20,375 bases of DNA from Acidimicrobiaceae bacterium RAAP-2 (GTDB lineage: Bacteria > Actinomycetota > Acidimicrobiia > Acidimicrobiales > RAAP-2), in the NCBI GenBank assembly GCA_001443545.1, contig LMAD01000032.1:1-20375 (forward strand). The letters are read 5' to 3'. The notes beneath the pieces were generated by a model. That model worked only from the letters and a program-made list of their open reading frames with translations, was not told the origin of the DNA and made no database searches. Positions 14,570 through 20,375 of this stretch are shown here, piece after piece. The translations under genes were made by a program, and so were the position numbers. Position 1 is the stretch's first letter; every line of letters starts with the position of its first letter.

Positions 14570-15568
14570 TCACGCGCGCCATCGGCTCACCATCCATACC
14601 GACAAGCCCAGCAGTGCTGCGGCGAGAACTAGGTAGATGCCGGCTTCTCGCCACTGCAGTATCCAGTAGTGGCTTTCTGGCTGGTAAAAGTTGATGGCTT
14701 GCACGTGGTTGATTTGCAGGCACCGCATGTAGGAGGAGTTGCCAGGCAGGGTTTGTCCTGCGTTGGTGGTTGTAGCGCAGTGTTGGACGATCCAGTTTGT
14801 CGAAGGAGTGCTCGTCGTTGCGTGAAAGCCCGGGCTTCGCCTGAATCCGTAACCGACGTAGCGAGGGTCGGGACCCAGTGCGCTGGGTAGAGCGGTGTTT
14901 GTTCCGTATTCTGTCGCGGCAGTGGCCATCCGGGGAGCCAGTGTTGGAAATACCTTGACGTAGATGAACTCCACTATGGCTGCGAGCGCGATGAACGTTC
15001 CTAAGTAGGGGGAGAGGAAGCGTCGGAAGGCTATTCCGAAAAAGGTGCCGCAACTCAAGGCGAGAACTGAGAGGGCGATGGGCGCAACACCCGAGATGTC
15101 AAATGCCGTGTTCTGGATCAGGCCAGCGCCGAAGGCGCTCGACGTGACCACGTGACTGGCCCACCATTGGACAATGATTCCAAAGAGCGACATCGCAATC
15201 ACCACGGGAACGGCAATGGTTAGCCACCCGGAGAGTAGCCACCTAGTTCGAGTAACGCCCTGGGACCACGCGAGACGATTGGTCCTCGCGTCAATCTCAG
15301 AAGCGACGAGCGGCGCGCCGAGCATGAGTCCAACGAGGAACGGCAGTAGCCCGATTCCCATGGACACGTAGTTTGCGTGGCTCTCTGCCCGGTGGACGGT
15401 CCTTGCGCAGCCGGTTTCCGGGAATGACATTCCTGCTTGGGCGCCGCACTTGGCCACCGCATCGTGATAGCCGTGCAGGGTCATGATCATAAAGAAGACC
15501 AAGATGAGCATGAACAGCCCCAGCACGATGATGCGAGTGCGGTAACGGCGCCACGTGACCCACGTCAT
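14570..15568 (-). CDS. ABC transporter permease, longer paralog
   Basis: The 332-residue membrane protein starts MTWVTWRRYRTRIIVLGLFMLILVFFMIM. It has an extracellular-type loop with two cysteines (CGAQ...TGCART), several membrane spans, and a large loop of about 100 residues before the final span (GIYLVLAAALLGLSVWMV) that contains another two cysteines (QHC and RCL), probably disulfide-bonded outside the cell. The conserved block MLGAPLVASEIDARTNRLAWSQGVTRTRW probably contacts the ATPase. The ATG overlaps the ATPase stop by 4 nt (ATGA), so the two are coupled. The permease family is not one with a well-known substrate; the pairing with a YtrB-like ATPase and YtrA-like regulator points to envelope-stress or antibiotic export. 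Confidence 0.75.
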   Translation of the reverse strand: MTWVTWRRYRTRIIVLGLFMLILVFFMIMTLHGYHDAVAKCGAQAGMSFPETGCARTVHRAESHANYVSMGIGLLPFLVGLMLGAPLVASEIDARTNRLAWSQGVTRTRWLLSGWLTIAVPVVIAMSLFGIIVQWWASHVVTSSAFGAGLIQNTAFDISGVAPIALSVLALSCGTFFGIAFRRFLSPYLGTFIALAAIVEFIYVKVFPTLAPRMATAATEYGTNTALPSALGPDPRYVGYGFRRSPGFHATTSTPSTNWIVQHCATTTNAGQTLPGNSSYMRCLQINHVQAINFYQPESHYWILQWREAGIYLVLAAALLGLSVWMVSRWRA

Positions 15569-16473
15569 GAACGTTCCTCGTCAGGACTCGTTTCGCGAAC
15601 CCCGGTGGCGCGGTAGCGCGTAGCACTGGATTTGGCGAGGTAGCCGAGAACGATCTCATTGAGATCTGGTGAAAGAACTCGCCACTCACTCGAGAGTGGT
15701 CCAGGATCGCCTTCGATCAACAGCGTTGCCTGACGGCCCGCGGTACTCGATGCGATCACCTCCACTGAATCGAAGCGGGCGGAAACCTCAGGTCCGATGA
15801 GGACGCGATGGTTCGCCAGCAAAGACTCGACGGTCCCCGATTTCTGGACCGTCGACTTCGAGAGAATGATGAGGTGATCGCAGATCTCTTCCAACTCGTC
15901 AACGATGTGCGAGGAGAGGAGCACCGTGGTTCCGCGCTCGGTCACTGAGTCGAGCAGCATCTGCTTGACGCCGCGACGTGCCAGGGGGTCGAGGCTGGCC
16001 ATCGGTTCGTCGAGCAGCAGAAGGTCGGGGCGCTTTCCCATGCACATGGCGAGTGCGACTTGCGCCTGCTGGCCAGCCGAGAGCAGACTGACCTTCCAGT
16101 CAAGGGGAATCTCCAGTTCAACGAGCCATCGGGTCGCGCTCGAATTATCCCAGGATGAATTCAGCTTCTGTCCGAGCTTTAGCATCTCTTCGACGCGGAA
16201 GTTCTTGTAGAGGGGCCGGTCCTGGTCGAGGTAGCCGACGCGATTGAGAAATGCAGTCGAATTCTGATTCGCCCGTTGTCCGAACGCGGTCACCGATCCT
16301 TCAGACGGTCTGGAAATGCCCGCGGCGAGGCGCAGCAGCGTCGACTTTCCGGCTCCGTTGGGACCGACCAGTCCGGTGATTGAGCCTTCAGGTACTTCTA
16401 GCGTGCAGTTGCGTAGTGCCCAATTCATCATGTAGCGCCGCCCAAGGTCCACGGTTGCGAGTGCGATCGTCAT
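15565..16473 (-). CDS. ABC transporter ATP-binding protein (YtrB-like)
   Basis: The 302-residue protein has a complete nucleotide-binding domain: Walker A GPNGAGKST (37-45), the Q-loop in YLDQDRPLY, the signature LSAGQQAQV (alanine replacing the usual second glycine), Walker B LLLLDEPMASLD, and the H-loop SSHIVDELEEI. About 90 residues follow (LANHRVLIGPEV...), as in CcmA/YtrB-type ATPases. It should pair with the two downstream permeases. ATG 16473 lies 2 nt after the GntR stop, with GTGGAG ahead of it. The frame is open upstream to 16629, but that part overlaps the regulator gene in another frame and resembles nothing. Confidence 0.87.
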   Translation of the reverse strand: MTIALATVDLGRRYMMNWALRNCTLEVPEGSITGLVGPNGAGKSTLLRLAAGISRPSEGSVTAFGQRANQNSTAFLNRVGYLDQDRPLYKNFRVEEMLKLGQKLNSSWDNSSATRWLVELEIPLDWKVSLLSAGQQAQVALAMCMGKRPDLLLLDEPMASLDPLARRGVKQMLLDSVTERGTTVLLSSHIVDELEEICDHLIILSKSTVQKSGTVESLLANHRVLIGPEVSARFDSVEVIASSTAGRQATLLIEGDPGPLSSEWRVLSPDLNEIVLGYLAKSSATRYRATGVRETSPDEERS

Positions 16474-16475
16474 AA

Positions 16476-16874
16476 CTACTCCACTTCCTTTTGTGCGTGC
16501 ATTGCTTCGGCGAAAAGTGCTTCGATCGCTTCGGTGCCCAGCCCGGCTTCGTGGGCTCTGCGAATCCATGTTTCGAGTTGGCCCGCCAACTTGGGCTGTT
16601 GAGAGGGAACTTCGGAGAGCGACTGGCACACGAAGGTGCCGCTACCGGTTCGGCCCTCAGTCAGGCCCTGCAACTCGAGTTCCCGGTACGCCCGGTGCAC
16701 GGTGTTGGGATTAATGGTGATCTGGCGAACGACTTCACGAACCGTGGGTAGTTGGTCGCCGGGCCGAAGGATTCCAAGTCGAATGGCGTGACGAACTTGG
16801 TCGATGATTTGGCGATACGAGGGAACTCCGGAGTGACGATCGAGGCGAAACTCAATCATCGGTCCTGGCGTCAT
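16476..16874 (-). CDS. GntR-family regulator, YtrA type (GntR-1)
   Basis: The 132-residue protein has a winged-helix GntR DNA-binding domain (MIEFRLDRHSGVPSYRQIIDQVRHAIRLGILRPGDQLPTVREVVRQITINPNTVHRAYRELELQGL) and only a short C-terminal helical tail, as in the YtrA subfamily, which forms dimers and represses its own ABC operon. Family homology begins at MIEF (ATG 16857-16859). A TACATT box, however, sits exactly 6 nt before ATG 16874, so translation from 16874, adding MTPGP, is preferred. It is the first gene of the operon, 2 nt ahead of the ATPase. Its presumed operator is at 16883-16902. Confidence 0.85.
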   Translation of the reverse strand: MTPGPMIEFRLDRHSGVPSYRQIIDQVRHAIRLGILRPGDQLPTVREVVRQITINPNTVHRAYRELELQGLTEGRTGSGTFVCQSLSEVPSQQPKLAGQLETWIRRAHEAGLGTEAIEALFAEAMHAQKEVE

Positions 16875-16880
16875 GGTTCG

Positions 16881-16909
16881 AATGTACTAGGAAATTAGTA
16901 CAAAGACAA
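16881..16909 (-). promoter_or_regulatory. GntR-1/ABC operon promoter
   Basis: On the minus strand, TTGTCT (16909-16904) and TACATT (16886-16881) are 17 bp apart, and TACATT is 6 nt from ATG 16874. This is the most complete leaderless promoter in the window. Confidence 0.6.
16883..16902. promoter_or_regulatory. Operator palindrome for GntR-1
   Basis: TGTACTA-GGAAAT-TAGTACA is a perfect inverted repeat with 7-bp arms. It fills the spacer between the -35 and -10 boxes of the operon, so a bound dimer would block RNA polymerase. Autoregulation by the YtrA-type repressor is inferred from family knowledge and position. Confidence 0.65.
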
Positions 16910-17063
16910 GTCACTTCAGTCCTTGATGTTTGACGGTGACTTGCCCTTGGTGGGTCGGGACCGCTGAAGGATTGCTTGACACCTCGCCCTTCTTGACCCA
17001 CCCAGTGCGAGGGTTCTGGTCAACTAATGGTCGTCAATCCGCGGTGAACAGGTCTCCAGCTAG

Positions 17064-18422
17064 TCAGCTCCTGCGCGAACCGGTGTCAGGAACCGTGACT
17101 TGATACCACGTGCGTCCGCCGTTTCGCGTACTCATCACGATGTAGCCGTTACCGGTGAACCAACTCATCCATCCGAACGACGGCGTCGTGAAGTTCAACG
17201 TCGCCGGTGCACCCGAGTCGTAGCGCTGCGATCGTCGAACCACCGACGATGAGAATGCGTCGTCGCTTAGTCCCGTCCACGACGTGCCGGCATCGTTCGT
17301 GAAGAGAAGCTGGTTGCGATACGCGAGTCGCCAGACGGTCGGGCTCACGATGTCCACCGCCCAAGGGTGCACCGGGCCGGGTGGGTAGACGGGCGTAAAG
17401 GAGTGGCCGCCGTCGTGGGTGACATAGACGAGACTGGCCGTGCCGTCAGCGAAGGCCACGGCGCCAGCTTTACCCGACAGCACGACCGGACCGGTGAATT
17501 CGGCGCCGCCGGGTAGGACCGGGGAGGGCTGTGTGAGTGTGACGGCCGACCAGGTGCGGCCCGCGTCAGGGCTGCGATAGAGGATGGCGTAACTCGCGTT
17601 GCACCAGAACTTCGCCCAGACCACGTTGCCCGCGGTCATTGAGAATTTCTTGTCACAGGTATAGGGCAGACCCCCGTCACCGACGTAGGATCCCCCGCCT
17701 GCGAAGCCCCCGGTGTTGTCAAAGGTCTTGGTCCACGATCGGCCGCCGTCGTCGGTCACATACAGCGCGAGCGGTGCCGCATTCCCCGCACCGAGGGAGG
17801 ACGCGCAGATCCCGGTGTTGGCAGAGGAGAAGCTCACGGTGCACGACGTCGAAGGCACCGTACCGGCGACCGACCAGGTGCGTCCTCCATTGTCGGTTGT
17901 GAGAAGTCGAGCGCTCGGTTGATTGGCACTTGTTGTCGAGCCCACAACCACCCACGCACGCCTCGCTGACAAGGCGATGAAGCCGCCTAACGGACGTTGG
18001 CCAACGGTGGTGCCGTAGCCCGAAGGTGTGGCGTTGCGCCACGTGCGACCGCCATTATTGCTCCACTCGACGACCTGGGTGTTTCTAGTCAGCGACGTCA
18101 CGTTCATCGTGAACACCCACGTCGTCTCTCCACCGACAGGCCACACGGACTGGACCGATTGACCCCCGGGAACAACCGGTGTCACCGCATTGTGGCTGCC
18201 AGAGACACCGGACCTCGACGATGGCTGGGACCGAGCCGTCGTCGCCTTCGGCGGATTCTGCTTGCCGCCACCCACGATCGCCAGTGTCACCGTGATGACG
18301 GCCAGCAGAATAAGACCAATGGTCCATCGACGTCGCCGAGCCCGTTTTCGAGCCTCTTTGATCAGAAGCTCTTCGTCTCGAGATGACACGGTGTCTCGAC
18401 TCGGTGTCTCGACTGTTGCCAT
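17064..18422 (-). CDS. Membrane-anchored Asp-box (BNR) beta-propeller protein
   Basis: The 452-residue protein has a basic cytoplasmic start (KEARKRARRRR), one membrane segment (residues 33-51) acting as an anchor, a Ser/Thr-rich stalk, and an extracellular region with seven Asp-box motifs of form S/TxDxGxxW. They lie at about 121, 175, 222, 283, 334, 374 and 431, for example TTDNGGRTW and VTDDGGRSW. Seven repeats 40-61 residues apart fit one beta-propeller. Four cysteines (194, 206, 256, 274) could form two disulfides. Asp boxes occur in sialidases, Ycf48-like and sortilin-like propellers; no sialidase catalytic residues are evident, so a binding or sensing role is as likely. ATG 18420-18422 has AGGAG 5 nt upstream. 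It is divergent from GntR-2. Confidence 0.75.
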   Translation of the reverse strand: MATVETPSRDTVSSRDEELLIKEARKRARRRRWTIGLILLAVITVTLAIVGGGKQNPPKATTARSQPSSRSGVSGSHNAVTPVVPGGQSVQSVWPVGGETTWVFTMNVTSLTRNTQVVEWSNNGGRTWRNATPSGYGTTVGQRPLGGFIALSARRAWVVVGSTTSANQPSARLLTTDNGGRTWSVAGTVPSTSCTVSFSSANTGICASSLGAGNAAPLALYVTDDGGRSWTKTFDNTGGFAGGGSYVGDGGLPYTCDKKFSMTAGNVVWAKFWCNASYAILYRSPDAGRTWSAVTLTQPSPVLPGGAEFTGPVVLSGKAGAVAFADGTASLVYVTHDGGHSFTPVYPPGPVHPWAVDIVSPTVWRLAYRNQLLFTNDAGTSWTGLSDDAFSSSVVRRSQRYDSGAPATLNFTTPSFGWMSWFTGNGYIVMSTRNGGRTWYQVTVPDTGSRRS

Positions 18423-18445
18423 TCGTCTCCTGCGTCGGTGAGCCG

Positions 18446-18488
18446 TAGTTAGCACTACGTCGGATAGTACTATGTCGGATAGTACTAT
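18446..18488. promoter_or_regulatory. Divergent operator region with tandem TAGTAC palindromes
   Basis: Two exact 15-bp direct repeats, GTCGGATAGTACTAT (18459-18473 and 18474-18488), each contain the perfect palindrome ATAGTACTAT. A degenerate third site, GTAGT-TAGC-ACTAC (18446-18459), lies next to them. They separate the divergent propeller and GntR-2 genes and run right up to the GntR-2 start, so the regulator probably binds here and controls both directions. TACTAT (18468-18473) may also be a -10 box. Confidence 0.6.
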
Positions 18489-18840
18489 GAACTTTCGCAA
18501 AGTCAACAAGGTCGAGTCCATGGCGCTCTACCAACAGGTGGCCGCCGAGATTCGCCGAGCCATCGCCGACGGCGAGATCATCGAGGGCGAACGTCTACCA
18601 CCGGCCGTGGATCTCGCAGCCGTTCTCAAGGTGAACAAGAACACGGTCATTCGCGCTCTCCATACTCTTCGCGATGAGGGGATGCTCGATTTCACGAGAG
18701 GACGCGGGGCCCGGGTGGTGGGAACACCCCAACACGGCGCCGTCCTCTCTCAGATTGACGAGCTACTTGACTTCGCTCGCCGTCAAGGGATTCGCCGAGA
18801 CGACGTCGTCGAACTCATCCTCACGCGCCCCGTAACGTGA
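18487..18840 (+). CDS. GntR-family regulator, YtrA type (GntR-2)
   Basis: The 117-residue protein has the typical YtrA-subfamily layout. It begins NFRKVNKVESMALYQQVAAEIRRAIADGEI, followed by the winged helix (ERLPPAVDLAAVLKVNKNTVIRALHTLRDEGML, RGRGARVVG) and a short helical tail instead of an effector domain. Of three in-frame ATGs (18472, 18487, 18520), 18487 best fits the family start MxFRxV; 18472 lies inside the operator repeats. No ABC transporter genes accompany it; its divergent partner is the propeller protein. It is a separate paralog of GntR-1 at 16874, and the two have operators with the same core sequence. Confidence 0.82.
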   Translation: MNFRKVNKVESMALYQQVAAEIRRAIADGEIIEGERLPPAVDLAAVLKVNKNTVIRALHTLRDEGMLDFTRGRGARVVGTPQHGAVLSQIDELLDFARRQGIRRDDVVELILTRPVT

Positions 18841-19112
18841 TCACGGTGACGGCCACTCGGTAAGCGGTTGACGGTATTACCCCCGCCCCGGCAGGACCCG
18901 ACTGGCGAACTCTTCAAGCGGTGCTTTGTCGAACGTTTGCCCGAACGGCTGAGGGCCATTTGTCCCAAACTCTTTGGAAAGGGGCTCACCGAATTTCTGT
19001 CACCGCTGTCCCGGCTAACGATTCGACGCAAGCCACCGACGCGTTCACCGCCGCAATCGCCACTGTTCACAGGCGTCTCGTGCGAACCCAAAAGCACCCA
19101 TGAGACCCGGGG

Positions 19113-20111
19113 TTAGCCTCGACTCTGCAAGGGGCAGCTCACAACTCCAATGCCAACGACACCGCCTCCGGCGGTGACTCGACCCCGATTCGTACAGCGC
19201 ACTGAGGTCAAAGGACCTGACGAACCCCGAATGACAAATCGCCACTCGGGCACACCGGCATTGACGACGCCGGTGACGGACTGGATCGCGTCGGAGCCAG
19301 TGACGGGGAAGAACTGAGCGGCCCACTGCCGAACGTCAACGAGCGTCGGCGCGCCGTGACCCGCGGCTTGCACGTCGCTCAATGCGAGTTGAGCGACGAA
19401 TTGCGCTTCGTTTGACAACGACTGTGTTGTCGTAAGTTGATTCGTTAAAAACATGGCAATTGAGTGGGCAGCCTGGATCTGTTGCGAGCACCAGGTTGGC
19501 AACTGTCCGGAACTCGACGAACTCGCGCAGATTACGTCGGGCGCGGTGGACTGGTCGATCGTCATCGTGTGACTGACGCCACGACGTTCGTACGTCACCC
19601 GCAGCCCCTCGACTGCGTAAGCGTGATGCAGCATCGGTGCGCGCAGGCCCAGCCACAGGACGTTGGTGCGCGCCAGGGTGACGGTCGCCCCGATCGCCTG
19701 CACCAAAGAGGCGTTTCCTTGAGCCTGCACCGTTATACCCTTCGGGAGCCGGACCGGCCAGCCTCGCCCATTGACTAAGTCGCTCGCGTGAGGTGCGAAC
19801 TCGACGCCGACAACCTCGGGCATGAGAAAGCCCCGAAGTGGTAGTACCGCGACCGACGTGATGCGAACCACCGTACGCGAACGAGTCGAAAAGTTGATCG
19901 CCACATCGTTGACCTGGCTCGGTTGCGCGAGGAGCCCGACGCCCGTCACGCCACCGTCGCCGCTGGTTATGGCCACCGGCGCCCAGTAGTGCGTTAGCCT
20001 GGAACCACCGTCGGGGTAGCGAACTGAGGGTCTGACCATACGCGAAAAAGGTGCCTCCATCAGGTAGAATTTGAGTTGCGAAACAACAAATTCACCTATT
20101 GAGGAAGGCAC
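19113..20111 (-). pseudogene. Unknown protein, 5' end replaced by IS1380 sequence
   Basis: The frame runs 332 codons, but its first 20-25 codons lie within the inverted repeat of an IS1380-family element (20043-20118) and so are not native. The native part, from about residue 27 (VRYPDGGSR...), is rich in beta-strand-like segments with a Ser-rich, two-cysteine middle (ICASSSSSGQLPTWC) and two cysteines near the C-terminus (TSVRC, VVSC). This composition resembles secreted or lipoprotein-type proteins; a signal peptide or membrane anchor has presumably been lost. I recognise no family. Whether translation still starts inside the IS (ATG 20111, or ATG 20039 at the edge) is unclear. A disrupted gene is the simplest reading. 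Confidence 0.5.
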
Positions 20112-20118
20112 CTTTTCG
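20043..20118. repeat. Long imperfect inverted repeat upstream of the IS1380 transposase
   Basis: Arms of about 35 bp (20043 to about 20078, and about 20083 to 20118) read CGAAAAAGGTGCC... and ...GGCACCTTTTCG, with further pairing through the AGGT/ACCT and GAATTTG/CAAATTC blocks. The loop is only a few bases. The repeat ends at the transposase ATG and contains its ribosome binding site, so in mRNA it could fold and hide the start, limiting transposase translation from outside promoters. Confidence 0.7.
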
Positions 20119-20375
20119 ATGACTACTCTACACAGCCCTTCTCGTCTGTCGGTGGCATTCGACGACGACCATTCCGTGGCGAACGCGGGGCTCGCGTTGG
20201 TGGGTCTCTTGAGCGAAAAGCTCGGCCTTCAACAATTGGCCGAGGAGACAATTTCGATTCCTCCGCTGCCCGGCAGGCGGGTGGCGACCCTGGTGCACGC
20301 AATGGTCGCGGGTGCGTCGTGCATCGATGACGCCGACGTGTTGCGCTCGGGTGCCACCTCGTCGGTCCTCTCACA
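20119..20375 (+). CDS. IS1380-family transposase, N-terminal 85 residues (runs off window)
   Basis: From ATG 20119 the frame stays open to the window end. The product contains VAFDDDHSVANAGLALVGLL, KLGLQQLAEE, LPGRRVATLVHAMVAGA and CIDDADVLRSGAT, the N-terminal landmarks of IS1380-family (DDE) transposases. The catalytic residues lie outside the window. GAGGAAGG, 10 nt before the ATG, is a plausible ribosome binding site but is buried in the inverted repeat. The element is inserted into the 5' part of the minus-strand gene of unknown function. Confidence 0.82.
   Translation, partial: MTTLHSPSRLSVAFDDDHSVANAGLALVGLLSEKLGLQQLAEETISIPPLPGRRVATLVHAMVAGASCIDDADVLRSGATSSVLS

Larger units (their letters stand above)
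20040..20375 (+). mobile_element. IS1380-family insertion sequence, left part
   Basis: The element is recognised by its transposase N-terminus and a long inverted repeat just ahead of it. It continues beyond the window. The left boundary is estimated from where the inverted repeat begins; the terminal repeat and target duplication cannot be verified with one end only. Confidence 0.65.

Noticed and set aside
16949..17002. Inverted repeat GGTGGGTC ... GACCCACC
   Set aside because: The 8-bp arms are separated by 38 nt with little further pairing; it may be chance, and does not align with a gene end or promoter.
18423..18521. N-terminal extension of the propeller protein (contains a short LSDIVLSDVVL repeat)
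   Set aside because: The protein repeat is just the translated operator duplication; ATG 18422 has a good ribosome binding site.
18868..19116. 82-codon plus-strand frame after GntR-2
   Set aside because: It starts with TTG, has no ribosome binding site or recognisable domain, and overlaps the end of the opposite-strand gene; the 272-bp gap looks non-coding.

Overview
The window looks like a piece of a high-GC actinobacterial chromosome, most plausibly of the class Acidimicrobiia. This rests on a PimB'-like GT4 mannosyltransferase, an SRPBCC protein and a ROK glucokinase in one run, an F420/LLM-type oxidoreductase, a long adenosylcobalamin-dependent (class II) ribonucleotide reductase, a group II truncated haemoglobin, and many starts with no Shine-Dalgarno sequence. 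The taxon is inferred from remembered protein families; no search was run.

Left edge (1-1400). The 5' end of an IS4-family transposase gene (minus strand) runs off the left edge. It abuts an HD-GYP phosphodiesterase gene that has lost its N-terminal part. After a gene-free stretch with a tRNA 3'-end-like fragment come a tRNA-Gly(TCC) on the minus strand and a GlbO-type haemoglobin on the plus strand.

Core region (1400-13217). A bacterial PH-domain membrane protein is followed by three small proteins with paired cysteines: a zinc ribbon, a thioredoxin-fold protein and a CxxC-x7-CxxC protein. Then come PimB'-like glycosyltransferase, SRPBCC protein, ROK glucokinase, LLM oxidoreductase and AlaC-like aminotransferase, all on the plus strand and the middle ones translationally coupled. 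Convergent to these is a minus-strand pair, glycerol kinase then an SMP-30/gluconolactonase-like protein. Divergent from glycerol kinase is nrdJ, whose upstream region holds a good promoter, tandem TGTAATwACA sites and an NrdR-box-like palindrome.

Accessory region (13218-20375). This begins with about 500 bp without a convincing gene but with four iterated sites of about 21 bp, which look like a transposon end. Next, all on the minus strand, is a YtrA-type GntR/ABC operon (regulator, ATPase, two tandem paralogous permeases). Upstream of it lies a membrane-anchored seven-Asp-box propeller protein, divergent from a second YtrA-type GntR regulator. The two regulators sit next to operators built from the same TAGTAC core. 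A secreted-type protein of unknown function is interrupted at its 5' end by an IS1380-family element that leaves the window on the right.

A signal running through the whole window is a TANNNT box exactly 6 nt (7 nt for glycerol kinase) upstream of the start codon at seven genes: haemoglobin, PH protein, zinc ribbon, PimB', AlaC, GlpK and GntR-1. This fits leaderless transcription and fixes several otherwise ambiguous starts.
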